The position numbers and the translations under genes were made by a program. The notes under the pieces were generated by a model, which had not been told where the DNA came from, searched no databases, and saw only the letters and a list, made by a program, of their open reading frames with translations. From Verrucomicrobiota bacterium (lineage in GTDB: Bacteria; Verrucomicrobiota; Verrucomicrobiia; Limisphaerales; VHCN01), in the NCBI GenBank assembly GCA_016871675.1, contig VHCN01000006.1, positions 1 through 64,000 of the forward strand: DNA of 64,000 nucleotides, written 5' to 3'. The stretch's first letter is position 1, and each line of letters begins with the position of its first letter. Shown in pieces: positions 1-8,913 of this stretch.

Positions 1-2
1 TT

Positions 3-263
3 CAGGGCAAGGGCATCAAGCCCGTGCGCGCGTTGGAGGATGATCTCAAACTTACCGACCAGGCGATGAGCTACGACGGCAGCGCGACGAAGCGGTCGAC
101 GGTGGAGGTGCGGAGCAACCCGCTGGCATCCGGCTCTCCGTCAAGGCGAAGCTCGTCCGGCTGGCCCGAGCGCAAGGATGGTTCCCCCGATTTCGACTCG
201 ATGACGACGGCGCAGCGAAGCGAGTATCACGCCGCGAGGTTGACCCGCGTGTTCGGCGGGTAA
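3..263 (+). CDS. 3' end of an unrecognised gene (partial)
   Basis: An open frame enters from the left edge and ends at a TAA at 261-263. I do not recognise the protein. The first 40 or so codons have the G/C-ending codons typical of this window, whereas the second half is serine/arginine rich with less typical codons. The true frame may therefore change near position 130, or the real gene may end differently. No domain, signal or membrane segment is visible. It could be the tail of a secreted or cytoplasmic protein transcribed in the same direction as the next gene. Confidence 0.35.
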   Translation, partial: QGKGIKPVRALEDDLKLTDQAMSYDGSATKRSTVEVRSNPLASGSPSRRSSSGWPERKDGSPDFDSMTTAQRSEYHAARLTRVFGG

Positions 264-325
264 CGCGGCAGGTCCAAGGAATTCCGCTTGCCCGAGCGGC
301 CCGGCAGAGCAGACTGCCGCAAGCC

Positions 326-2560
326 ATGAGTCCATTGAAGTCACCGCGCACGATCGTCCTCTGCGCGTTCCTGCTCGGATGCGCCGTTGGCGCGCGGGCG
401 GCTGCCACAGATGACGGGCGCAATGCGGCGCTCGCATCAAAGTCAGACGTATGGGGCGAGGCCGCGCTGCGCCAGCCCAATGGCGCGAGCTACGAGTTCT
501 TCACCCCGCTGCTGCCACCGCTGCGCTACGTCAACGCGGACTTCCTCCATTACCCCATCGTGTTGAGCGCGCCCGGCGCGCCGGTGAAGGCACGGCTCAT
601 CTCCAACGGCAGCGGGTTGAACCTGCGCGGTGGCACACGGAGCTGGAATGATGTGGGCACGCCGGTGTTCTTCCGCGTCGGCCCCGACGAGCTGCGTTTC
701 GGCGAGTTCACGGAGCGGCTCGACGGCCCGCGCTATGCGGAAGGCTGGCTGCCCATCGTGCAGCTCGCCTACGCGCACGACGGCGTCCGCATCGCGCAGG
801 AGGCTTTCGCGAGCGCCGAGCCGGCGTTCGCGGAACACGGCGTCGTGCTGGTGAAGTTCCGACTCGCCGAGGGCGCGAAGGGCGCGGTGGCGGTTCACGT
901 GGACTCCAAGCCCCCGCCCACGGCGCAGGCGAACACCGTGCGCGACGAACAAGGCCGCGTGCTCGCGTGGTTTGATGCCGGCTGGAAGTGGCAGCGGCAA
1001 CGGCTCGTCGCCGCGCTCACGGACAAGAACGCCTTTACGCTCGCCATTCCCACGACCCCGATGGACGCGGCCACACCGTCGCCGCTCGCGAACGGCGGCT
1101 TCGCGCGCCAACGCGAGGCGTGCGTGAAAACGTGGAGCGAACGGGTCGGGCGCGGGATGCAGATCTCCGTGCCGGAGCCGGTGGTGATGAACGCGTGGCG
1201 GTCGCTGCTCGTGGGAACGCACGCGCTCATCCGCAGCAACCGGATGCACTACAGCGCGGGCAACCAATACGACCGCCTTTACCAGGCCGAGGGCTGCGAC
1301 GCGCTGCACGCGCTGCTGTGGTGGGGGCACGAGGTCCGACCGCTCGCCGTCTCGCAGCTCGACTTCACGCGCAAGGGCCTCGAGTTCCATCAGGCCGGCC
1401 ACAAGCTCCAGCTCATGGCGCATGTCCGCAGCTACACGCGCGACGACGCGTTCATCCGCGAGATGCGCCCGCGATGGGAGAAGGAGGTCCGCCTCATCGT
1501 CAACAGCCGCACGAACGCCGAGGGGCTTTTCCCGCGCGAGCAATACTGCGGCGACATCGCCACGCCGGTCTATTCGCTGAATTCGAACGCGAAGTCATGG
1601 CGCGCGCTGAGGGACTTCGCCGCGACACTTGACGCGATGGGCGAGCGCGACGAGGCGCGACGGCTTGCGAAGGTCGCCGAGGAGTTCAAGCAGAAGATCC
1701 TCACCGCCGTGGACCGCAGCACGCGCGCGTCGGCCCCCGGCTTCGTGCCCATTGCGCTGTCCGGCGAGGAGGAGCCTTACGACGCGATCACCGAAACGAA
1801 GATGGGCAGTTACTGGAACCTCATGGCGAACTACGTCCTCGGCACCGGCATCCTCGGCGCGCCTCGCGAGCGCGGCCTGCTCGATTACATCCAGCAGAAC
1901 GGTGGCCTCGCGATGGGCATGACCCGCTCGCGTCCGAACGTCACGTTTTGGACCGGCCCGCACAGCGCGAATCCACTCTACGGCACGCGCTACGTGCTCA
2001 CGCTGCTGCGCCGCGACGAACCCGACCGCGCCCTGGTGAGCTTCTACGGGATGCTCGCGCAGGGCTTCACGCGCGACACGTTTGTCGCGGGCGAAGGCGG
2101 CTCGCTCACGCCGCTGGACGTGCACGGGCGGCTCTTTTACTGCCCGCCCAACAGCGCCGGCGACGCGCACTTCCTCTCGATGCTGCGTCACCTGCTCGTG
2201 CAGGATTGGGACCTCGACGACGACGGCCGCGCAGACACGCTGCGGCTCGGCTTCGCCACGCCGCGCCGCTGGCTCGAGGATGGGAAGGAACTCAAGCTCG
2301 AACGCGCGCCGACGGCGTTTGGAGAAACGAGCCTGACGCTTCGTTCGCGCTTGAACGCCGGCGAAGTGCTCGCGGAGTTCACGCCACCGCCGCGCGCGCC
2401 AAAGGCGGCGTTCCTCCGCGTGCGCGTGCCGGACGGCTGGCAGGTGTTCGCCGCCAAGCTTGGCGGGCGGACACCCACACCCGACGCGACCGGAAGCGTG
2501 GATGTCTCCGACATCCGGAATCCGGCGACGATCCGCTTCCAAGTGAGGCCCGCGCGATGA
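326..2560 (+). CDS. Secreted six-hairpin glycosidase-like protein
   Basis: A 744-residue protein with a clear N-terminal signal sequence (residues 1-26, hydrophobic core followed by ARA-A), so it is probably periplasmic or secreted. Residues about 30-270 look like an N-terminal beta-sandwich. Residues about 280-640 are rich in aromatic and helix-forming segments (QYDRLYQAEGCDALHALLWW, TKMGSYWNLMANYVLG, WTGPHSANPLYGTRYV), as expected of an (alpha/alpha)6-barrel glycoside hydrolase. The tail is a beta-rich segment. I infer a carbohydrate-active enzyme but cannot assign a GH family or catalytic acids. It starts at the ATG that precedes the signal peptide and lies 57 bases upstream of the RluE gene. 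Confidence 0.6.
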   Translation: MSPLKSPRTIVLCAFLLGCAVGARAAATDDGRNAALASKSDVWGEAALRQPNGASYEFFTPLLPPLRYVNADFLHYPIVLSAPGAPVKARLISNGSGLNLRGGTRSWNDVGTPVFFRVGPDELRFGEFTERLDGPRYAEGWLPIVQLAYAHDGVRIAQEAFASAEPAFAEHGVVLVKFRLAEGAKGAVAVHVDSKPPPTAQANTVRDEQGRVLAWFDAGWKWQRQRLVAALTDKNAFTLAIPTTPMDAATPSPLANGGFARQREACVKTWSERVGRGMQISVPEPVVMNAWRSLLVGTHALIRSNRMHYSAGNQYDRLYQAEGCDALHALLWWGHEVRPLAVSQLDFTRKGLEFHQAGHKLQLMAHVRSYTRDDAFIREMRPRWEKEVRLIVNSRTNAEGLFPREQYCGDIATPVYSLNSNAKSWRALRDFAATLDAMGERDEARRLAKVAEEFKQKILTAVDRSTRASAPGFVPIALSGEEEPYDAITETKMGSYWNLMANYVLGTGILGAPRERGLLDYIQQNGGLAMGMTRSRPNVTFWTGPHSANPLYGTRYVLTLLRRDEPDRALVSFYGMLAQGFTRDTFVAGEGGSLTPLDVHGRLFYCPPNSAGDAHFLSMLRHLLVQDWDLDDDGRADTLRLGFATPRRWLEDGKELKLERAPTAFGETSLTLRSRLNAGEVLAEFTPPPRAPKAAFLRVRVPDGWQVFAAKLGGRTPTPDATGSVDVSDIRNPATIRFQVRPAR

Positions 2561-2617
2561 CCCGCCGCCGGCCGCCGTTTCCCTCTTTGTGTCCTTCGTG
2601 CCTTCGCGGTTGACCGC

Positions 2618-3196
2618 ATGCTGCTCGCGTTTCACAAACCGCACGGCGTCCTGTCGCAATTCACGCCCGAGCCGGGCTCGAAGTTTCGGACGCTCGCGGA
2701 CTTCAGTTTCCCGCCGCGCGTGTATCCCATCGGCCGGCTGGACGCGGACTCGGAGGGCCTGCTGCTGCTCAGCGATGAGGCCGGATTGAACGACCGTCTT
2801 CTTCACCCGCGACACGCGCACGAGCGCGAGTATTGGGCGCAGGTCGAGGGCATCCCGGCGGCGGACGCGCTCGCGACACTGTCACGCGGGGTCGAAGTGC
2901 AGGGGCGCGCGACACTCCCGTGCCGCGCGTGGCGGCTCGAGCCCCAGCCGCACATGCCGCCGCGCGAGCCGCCGATCCGATTTCGCAAGAGCGTTCCCGA
3001 GTGCTGGATCGGGCTCGAACTCGTCGAGGGAAAGAACCGGCAAGTGCGCCGGATGACGGCGGCAGTCGGACATCCCACGCTGCGACTCGTGCGCGTGCGC
3101 ATCGGGGGGTTCCGGCTCGGCGAACTTGCACCGGGGCGCTGGCGCGAACTTCGCGACGCGGAGCGCGGGCTCGTGCTCCGGGATTCGCGCCGCTGA
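2618..3196 (+). CDS. rluE: 23S rRNA pseudouridine synthase, RluE type
   Basis: A 192-residue RsuA/RluE-family enzyme that isomerises one uridine of 23S rRNA to pseudouridine in the cytoplasm. The family motif GRLDADSEGLLLLS lies at residues 39-52, with the catalytic Asp at D42, and the second signature EGKNRQVRRMTAAVGHPTLR is near residue 145. As in RluE there is no N-terminal S4 domain: the protein starts directly with AFHKPHGVLSQF. The length is close to E. coli RluE. The upstream gap contains a short dispersed repeat (2578-2612), and the start ATG has no strong Shine-Dalgarno sequence. Target nucleotide U2457 is inferred from the family only. Confidence 0.85.
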   Translation: MLLAFHKPHGVLSQFTPEPGSKFRTLADFSFPPRVYPIGRLDADSEGLLLLSDEAGLNDRLLHPRHAHEREYWAQVEGIPAADALATLSRGVEVQGRATLPCRAWRLEPQPHMPPREPPIRFRKSVPECWIGLELVEGKNRQVRRMTAAVGHPTLRLVRVRIGGFRLGELAPGRWRELRDAERGLVLRDSRR

Positions 3197-3205
3197 GTCG
3201 CGTGC

Positions 3206-3418
3206 CTACTGATAGTGCGGCGGCTTCTGCTGCTGCGCACTGATGCGCTCGAGTTCCTGGCGCTCCATCGACTGCGACGCGCGCGCAATCTCCCTCCGGA
3301 GTTGCTCGATCACGCGAGCCTGCCCGACGACCACGGCATTGAGTTGCTCGTGATGATGCTCGAGATGCGCGATCGCGGATTCGAGTCTCAGGAGCCGGGC
3401 CTGCAACGATTCGTCCAT
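3206..3418 (-). CDS. slyX: SlyX family protein
   Basis: A 70-residue protein starting at the ATG at 3416-3418. It is a single heptad-rich coiled coil (residues 1-50, RLLRLESAIAHLEHHHEQL) followed by a short tail ending KPPHYQ. This matches the SlyX family pattern of a coiled coil of about 70 residues ending in a proline-proline-histidine-tyrosine motif. The cellular role of SlyX is unknown. It converges on rluE, with only 9 bases between the two stop codons, and diverges from pyrF. A much longer in-frame upstream extension overlaps pyrF antisense and is not credible. Confidence 0.8.
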   Translation of the reverse strand: MDESLQARLLRLESAIAHLEHHHEQLNAVVVGQARVIEQLRREIARASQSMERQELERISAQQQKPPHYQ

Positions 3419-3530
3419 GCGACGATTACCTTTCAACTGACGGGAAATCCCAAGCTCGAAATACGGTGGCGCGCCGCTCGCCCGGGCTTTTGCTTTGGCG
3501 GAACGCGGCGCTTTGTGTTCAATCGCGGCG

Positions 3531-4241
3531 ATGCGCAATCCCATCATCGTCGCGCTGGACGTGCCGGACGCTGGCGCGGCGCTCAAGCTCGCGGCCGAAC
3601 TCGCGCCGGCGGTCGGCGCGTTCAAGGTCGGCAAGGAACTTTTCACCGCGGAAGGGCCGGATGTGGTGCGGCGGATTCGCGCGGCGGGAGGCGAGGTCTT
3701 TCTCGACCTCAAGTTTCACGACATCCCGAACACCGTCGCCAAAGCCGTCGAGTCCGCGGTGAAGCTCGACGTGCGGATGCTCACGGTGCACACGTGCGGT
3801 GGCGCGGCCATGATGCGGGCCGCGGAGAAGTCGGCACAGGAAACCGCGCGCGCGCTCGGCCGTCCCGCGCCGCTCGTGCTGGGAGTGACGGTGCTCACGA
3901 GTCTCGACACGTCGGACCTCACGAGCCTTGGCGTCGTGGCGGACGTCGCCTCGCAAGTCGAGCGGCTTGCAAAGCTCGCCGTCGCGAGCGGACTGCGCGG
4001 ACTGGTCTGCTCGCCGCTCGAAATCGTGATGCTCCGGCGCGCGTTGCCGGCGGCAATCCAACTGGTCACGCCCGGCATCCGTCCCGCGGACGCGAAAGCC
4101 GACGACCAAAAGCGCACGATGTCGCCCGAGGCGGCGATGGCCGCGGGCGCGAACTGGCTCGTCATCGGCCGCCCCATCACCGCCGCGCCCGCTCCGCGCG
4201 CAGCGGCCCTGGGCATTCTGGACTCGTTGAAATTGAAATGA
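3531..4241 (+). CDS. pyrF: Orotidine 5'-phosphate decarboxylase
   Basis: A 236-residue TIM-barrel enzyme that decarboxylates OMP to UMP, the last step of de novo pyrimidine synthesis. The catalytic tetrad is present: K32 (AFKVGKELF) and D59-x-K61-x-x-D64 in FLDLKFHDIPNT. The C-terminal phosphate-binding segment reads LVTPGIRP...GANWLVIGRPI. The start chosen is ATG 3531, where the conserved IIVALD strand begins. An upstream in-frame start 12 codons earlier adds a non-conserved tail. It is not linked to pyrR-pyrB, which lie 41 kb away, and no PyrR-type site was seen upstream. Confidence 0.95.
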   Translation: MRNPIIVALDVPDAGAALKLAAELAPAVGAFKVGKELFTAEGPDVVRRIRAAGGEVFLDLKFHDIPNTVAKAVESAVKLDVRMLTVHTCGGAAMMRAAEKSAQETARALGRPAPLVLGVTVLTSLDTSDLTSLGVVADVASQVERLAKLAVASGLRGLVCSPLEIVMLRRALPAAIQLVTPGIRPADAKADDQKRTMSPEAAMAAGANWLVIGRPITAAPAPRAAALGILDSLKLK

Positions 4242-4323
4242 TCGGGGCTCGCGCCCGCTGCGTCTGATGCTCGCACCGGGTTTGGAAGCCGCCACTCCGA
4301 CGCTGCATCACACCCTTGACGCC

Positions 4324-5472
4324 ATGAGTTCATCCACGAGTTCCACCCGACGTGACTTTCTTTGCGGCGCGGGCGCGGCGGTTTCCGGCGCGGCACTCGC
4401 CCCGGCGGTCGCGGACGCCGCCGAGCCTGCGGCGCTTGCGCCCGGCAAAGTGTGGCGCATCGGCGTGATCTCGACCTCGATTGGCGGCCGCCCGCAGAAG
4501 ACGAACGGCCACACTTACCACTTCGCGCAGGGGTTTCATCCCACCGTGGACTTGAAGGCCATCGAGAAGCACCTGAGCAAGGGGCCGGTGGATTTGTTCA
4601 AGTCGCACTTTCGCAATCCGAAGGAGGACTTCGCGCAGTTGCCGTTTTCGGACACGCGCATCTCGGGTTATTACGACGCGGATGCCGCGAGCGCGGCGAT
4701 GTTCGCGGAATGTTTCCCCGGCGTGCCCGTGGCGCGGACGCTCGATGAACTGGTGCGCAACTCCGACGCGATCTGGGTCGGCGACGCGTCGGGCCGCGGC
4801 GAGGATCACTTCGAACTTTGCGCGCCCGGTTTGGAGAAGGGCCTGCCGACATTTTGCGACAAGCCCATCGGGGGCACGGTGGCGGAGACGCGCAAGATCC
4901 TGGAGTTCGCGCGCAAGCACAAGGCGCCGCTGATGTCGTCGAGCCTGTTCCGGCATCAATGGGGCACGGAGGAGGCGCTGCGGATGAAACGCTCGGGCGA
5001 GTTCGGCCCGCTGCAATACGTGATCGCGAGCCAGGCAGGCGGCTGGAGTTACCAGGGTTGGTTCATCTACGGCCAGCATCCCACGTGGATGGCCATGACG
5101 CTTTGCGGCGCAGGCGTGGAAGCCGTGAGCATGTATGCGCGCGAGGCCACGTGCCACGCGCTGCTGACGTGGCCGGACCGGATGCCCGCGGAAGTCTGGT
5201 ATGGACGGCCGGACGTCGCGCCCACTTACAGCCACACGAGCGCGCACTTTGCGAAGAAGACTCACGAGTGGACGCCCGCGATCGACGGCAACTACTGGTT
5301 CGGCCACCACTACCAGATTTTCCGCATGGCTCAGGTGTTTCTGCACATGGTGAAGACCCGTGTCGAACCGGTGCCGCACCAGGAAATCCTCGAAGTCACC
5401 GCCATCCTCCACGCCGGGGCGAAGTCGCTGAACGAACGCGGGCGCCTCGTGGCACTGGCGGAAGTGATGTGA
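4324..5472 (+). CDS. TAT-exported Gfo/Idh/MocA family oxidoreductase
   Basis: A 382-residue NAD(P)-dependent sugar or inositol dehydrogenase-like protein. It opens with a twin-arginine signal (STRRDFLCGAGAAVSG, residues 7-22), so it is probably exported folded with its cofactor. The nucleotide-binding half contains a variant N-terminal strand (WRIGVIST) and the family EKP-type motif as FCDKPIGGT. The C-terminal alpha/beta domain carries histidine-rich segments such as GNYWFGHHYQIF. The substrate is unknown. Exported members of this family are characteristic of the PVC group. Start ATG 4324 is preferred over one 19 codons upstream because it places the RR motif correctly. The next gene, an esterase, begins 59 bases downstream and may be cotranscribed. 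Confidence 0.8.
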   Translation: MSSSTSSTRRDFLCGAGAAVSGAALAPAVADAAEPAALAPGKVWRIGVISTSIGGRPQKTNGHTYHFAQGFHPTVDLKAIEKHLSKGPVDLFKSHFRNPKEDFAQLPFSDTRISGYYDADAASAAMFAECFPGVPVARTLDELVRNSDAIWVGDASGRGEDHFELCAPGLEKGLPTFCDKPIGGTVAETRKILEFARKHKAPLMSSSLFRHQWGTEEALRMKRSGEFGPLQYVIASQAGGWSYQGWFIYGQHPTWMAMTLCGAGVEAVSMYAREATCHALLTWPDRMPAEVWYGRPDVAPTYSHTSAHFAKKTHEWTPAIDGNYWFGHHYQIFRMAQVFLHMVKTRVEPVPHQEILEVTAILHAGAKSLNERGRLVALAEVM

Positions 5473-5531
5473 GCCGTCGCGGCGGCCACTTTGCGTTTGC
5501 CCGCGTTGGGCGCGGGAAACAAGATGCCGCC

Positions 5532-7568
5532 ATGCCACGGCGAATGTTGCTCCCGCCCGCGGTCGCGTTGTCGCTCGCCGCAACGGCCATCGCCCAACAG
5601 CCACCCGCCACGAACGACGCCTCGCAAGCCTTCCTCAGTTTCGTCAAGGCGAGCGCCGCCGAATTGCGGGTGAACGACAAGCCACCCGCCTCGATTGCCG
5701 ACTGGAACCTGCATCGCGCCGCGCTTCGCACGAACTTGGCAAAGTCGTGGGGCGGCTGGCCGAAGCAGCCCGCGCCGCTCAACCCGAAGAAGCTCGGCGA
5801 ACTCCAGCGCGACGGCTATCGCGTCGAGAAGATCATCTTCCAGACTTTCCCCGGCGTGTGGATGACCGCGAATGCCTACGTGCCGGACAAGGCCGGCAGG
5901 CTCGCCGCCGTGTTGTGCGTCCACGGCCACTGGCGCGGCGCGAAGCAGGACCCCGTCGTGCAGTCGCGCTGCATCGGGCTGGCGAAGCTCGGCTTTTTCG
6001 TGCTCGTGGTGGATGCCTTCGGCGCGGGCGAACGCGGGCTTTCCAAAAACCTTGGCGAGTATCACGGCGAGATGGTCGCGGCGACGCTGTTCCCGGTCGG
6101 GCTGCCGCTGAGCGGCTTGCAGGTTTACGAGAACATGCGCGCGGTGGATTACCTGCTCACGCGGCCCGAGGTGGACGGCGCGCGGCTCGGCATCACGGGC
6201 GCGAGCGGCGGCGGCAACCAGACGATGTATGCCGGCGCGTTTGACGAGCGCTTCAAGGCCGTCGTGCCCGTCTGCTCCGTCGGCAACTACCAGGCCTACC
6301 TCGGCGCGGCGTGCTGCATGTGCGAGGTCGTGCCCGGCGCGCTGCGGTTCACCGAGGAGTGGGGCCTGCTCGCGATGGTCGCGCCGCGCGCGCTCATGGT
6401 CGTCAGCGCCACGAAGGACGCGCATCAATTCTCCGTCGGCGAGGCGAAGAAATCTCTCGCGCTCGCGGAGCCGGTCTTCGCGCTGCACGGCAGGGCGGCG
6501 AATGTGCGGCACGCCATCTTCGAATCACCGCACGCCTACAACCAGCCGATGCGCGAGGCGATGTATGGCTGGATGACAAAGCACCTGAAAGGCGAAGGCG
6601 ACGGCTCGCCCATCCCCGAACCGGAAATCAAAACCGAAGACCCCGAAACGCTGCGGTGCTTCCCCGGTCAGACGCGGCCGGACGACTGGCTGACGATTCC
6701 GAAGTTCGCTCTCGTCGCGGGCAACGTGGCGCTGATGGAGCGGTCTCCGTCGGTGGCTAACTTTGGGATGTCCAAGCCGAAATTGTTGGACTCTCTTCAA
6801 TCCGACATCTTGGGTGGTCTGCCGAAGTTTGGTGGCGTGATCAAGGCTTCCGGATTTGGACAGATCTTCGTTCCAGAGAGCCGCCTGATGGTGGGCGTGG
6901 AGGCGGAACGTGGGTTGAGCTTTGCGGGGACTTTCGCCGTTATTGATTTAGGTGGGCCAAACTACGGGGAGGAATGGAGCAATGCGTTCAAGGGGGAAAA
7001 CCTCCGGCGCGTCTGGTTGGGGTTGAGAAACGTGGGTGTTGATGGCAACCCCCGCGACAGAATCGGCCGTGCGCCGGATCATAACACCGCGGAGTGGTCC
7101 ATGTGGCTCGGTCGCCCGTTGCTTGGTCAGTGGGTTGTGGACATCCGTCGCGGGCTCGATGCGCTCAACATGAAGGAAGGCGGCGATCTGACCGTGGTTG
7201 GCATCGGCCCCGCGGGCGTGGTCGCGTTGTGCGCCGCGGCGCTCGACCCGCGCATCACGCGCGTCGTCACGGTCGGCTCGCTCACGAGTTATCTCACGGA
7301 CGTGCCTTACGAGGGGCAGCGCCTCGGCATCATGGCGCCGGGCATTGTGCGCGACGTGGGCGACATCCCGCACATCGCCGCGCTCATTGCGCCGCGCAAG
7401 CTCGTCATCGCCGGCGGCGTGACCGGTGGTGGCAAGTCGCTCGACGAGGCCGCGCTCCGGCAGCAGTTCGACTTCACGCGCCGCGTTTACGAAATGGAGA
7501 AGGCCGCCGCCGCGCTGACCATCCTGTCCTCGACCAACGCCGCGGACATCGTGAAGGCGCTGAAGTGA
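5532..7568 (+). CDS. Secreted acetylxylan-esterase-like alpha/beta hydrolase
   Basis: A 678-residue protein with an N-terminal signal peptide (ending ATAIAQQ, about residue 20). The first hydrolase domain shows LCVHGHW, VVDAFGAGERG and the nucleophile elbow GASGGGNQ, with Ser as nucleophile. A later histidine in ESPHAYNQPM is a plausible triad member. A second, degenerate alpha/beta-hydrolase half follows (VVGIGPAGVVALCAAALDP). Together this resembles the acetylxylan esterase/dipeptidyl-aminopeptidase-like two-domain proteins of the PVC group, so polysaccharide deacetylation is inferred. Codons between about 6745 and 7130 are strikingly richer in A/T-ending triplets than the rest of the gene, yet the frame stays open. 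Confidence 0.75.
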   Translation: MPRRMLLPPAVALSLAATAIAQQPPATNDASQAFLSFVKASAAELRVNDKPPASIADWNLHRAALRTNLAKSWGGWPKQPAPLNPKKLGELQRDGYRVEKIIFQTFPGVWMTANAYVPDKAGRLAAVLCVHGHWRGAKQDPVVQSRCIGLAKLGFFVLVVDAFGAGERGLSKNLGEYHGEMVAATLFPVGLPLSGLQVYENMRAVDYLLTRPEVDGARLGITGASGGGNQTMYAGAFDERFKAVVPVCSVGNYQAYLGAACCMCEVVPGALRFTEEWGLLAMVAPRALMVVSATKDAHQFSVGEAKKSLALAEPVFALHGRAANVRHAIFESPHAYNQPMREAMYGWMTKHLKGEGDGSPIPEPEIKTEDPETLRCFPGQTRPDDWLTIPKFALVAGNVALMERSPSVANFGMSKPKLLDSLQSDILGGLPKFGGVIKASGFGQIFVPESRLMVGVEAERGLSFAGTFAVIDLGGPNYGEEWSNAFKGENLRRVWLGLRNVGVDGNPRDRIGRAPDHNTAEWSMWLGRPLLGQWVVDIRRGLDALNMKEGGDLTVVGIGPAGVVALCAAALDPRITRVVTVGSLTSYLTDVPYEGQRLGIMAPGIVRDVGDIPHIAALIAPRKLVIAGGVTGGGKSLDEAALRQQFDFTRRVYEMEKAAAALTILSSTNAADIVKALK

Positions 7569-7650
7569 ACGGAGCGCGTGCCGGGTCGGGCCGCGGTTTG
7601 TTTGTGGAAGGATGCACGCTCGACGTCACGGCGGGCGAACACCCGGCGGA

Positions 7651-8859
7651 CTAGAACCGGAACCGCAGCACGTGCACGGTCGCGCCTGCGGCAAGCGTGG
7701 TGCCGGGGGGCACGTCCACAAGACCGTTGGCGGCGGCGAGCGAGCCCAGCCGGTGCGAGGCTTGCGCGCCGGCGGAGGTCACCGAGCCCGCGGCATCCAC
7801 GCAGACGCGAACGAAGTGGCGGCGGTCGCCGCGATTGGCGAGCGGTTCGGCGAGCACGGCCGGGTGCGAAGGGATCCGGATTTCGGCCGCGCCCTGCCAG
7901 CGCAGCAACGCGGGCCGGACCAGCAGCAGGAAGGTGACGAATGCGGAGACCGGGTTGCCGGGCAGGCCGAACAGGAACGTCCGCCCGAGCCGGCCGAAGA
8001 TGAACGGCTTGCCGGGCTTGATGGCGACGCGCCAGAAGTCGAGCGCGCCGCCGAGCGCGGCGAAGGCGTCCTTCACGTGGTCGTGTTCCCCGACGGATGC
8101 GCCGCCGCAGGTGATGACGATGTCGCAGGTTTCCAGCGCGGAGCGCAGCGCGGCGGTGGTGGCGCCGAGCGTGTCGGGCGCGACCGGGAACGCGGCGGGG
8201 ACCGCGCCCGTCTCCGCGACGAGCGGGCGCAGCATCGCGCGGTTGCTCTCGAAAATCTGTCCGGGGCCGAGGGGCTGTCCGGGGTCGCGCAGTTCGTCGC
8301 CGGTGGCCAGCAGGCCGACACGCGGCGGAACGGCCGCGGCCACGGTTTCGCAGCCCGTCGCGGCAAGGAGCGCGATGAGCCCCGCATCGAGTCGAGCGCC
8401 GGGTGAGGCAAGCGCGGAGCCGCGCTTCACGTCCTCGCCGCGGAAGCGGACGTTCTCCCACGGCCTGGCCGCATCGAGGATGAACACGGTTCCGGGTTGC
8501 GCAGGCTCGGCGCGGGTGTCCTCCTGCATCACGACGGCGTCGGCGCCGCGCGGAAGTGGCGAGCCGGTGGAGACGCGGACGCAGGTGCCCGCAGTGGCTT
8601 CGCCGGCGAAGACGCGCCCGGCTGCGGCTTCACCGATGAGTCGCAGCGCGGCAGGAGTTTGAGGCGAGGCCCTGGAGATGTCGGCGCTGCGGACGGCGAA
8701 TCCGTCCATCGCGGAGTTGTCAAAGGGCGGGACGTCCACCTGCGCTTCTGCGGGCGCGGCGAGGAAGCGGCCCGCCGCGGCGGAAGGCGGAAGGGGCGCG
8801 ACGGTGGGCGGCGGCAGTTGCGCGAGGATGCGCTGAAGGGCTTCTTCGAGGGAGAGCAT
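7651..8859 (-). CDS. moeA: Molybdopterin molybdenumtransferase MoeA
   Basis: A 402-residue MoeA, which inserts molybdate into adenylylated molybdopterin, the last step of molybdenum-cofactor synthesis. Family landmarks are the N-terminal VDVPPFDNSAMDGFAV, the STGSPLPRGADAVV motif, GDELRDPGQPLGPGQI, and the MoCF-domain segment DIVITCGGASVGEHD followed by KPGKPFIFG and GLPGNPVSAFVTF. The length is normal. It lies downstream of the PilB-type ATPase gene with a 54-base gap in the same direction. Cotranscription with pilus genes looks coincidental. No other moa/moe gene or molybdoenzyme is in the window. Confidence 0.95.
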   Translation of the reverse strand: MLSLEEALQRILAQLPPPTVAPLPPSAAAGRFLAAPAEAQVDVPPFDNSAMDGFAVRSADISRASPQTPAALRLIGEAAAGRVFAGEATAGTCVRVSTGSPLPRGADAVVMQEDTRAEPAQPGTVFILDAARPWENVRFRGEDVKRGSALASPGARLDAGLIALLAATGCETVAAAVPPRVGLLATGDELRDPGQPLGPGQIFESNRAMLRPLVAETGAVPAAFPVAPDTLGATTAALRSALETCDIVITCGGASVGEHDHVKDAFAALGGALDFWRVAIKPGKPFIFGRLGRTFLFGLPGNPVSAFVTFLLLVRPALLRWQGAAEIRIPSHPAVLAEPLANRGDRRHFVRVCVDAAGSVTSAGAQASHRLGSLAAANGLVDVPPGTTLAAGATVHVLRFRF

Positions 8860-8913
8860 CGGGGACGGGTTGGAGATTCTCCGGCCCGGCAGGACCGCGC
8901 CCCGCCGCGGCTG

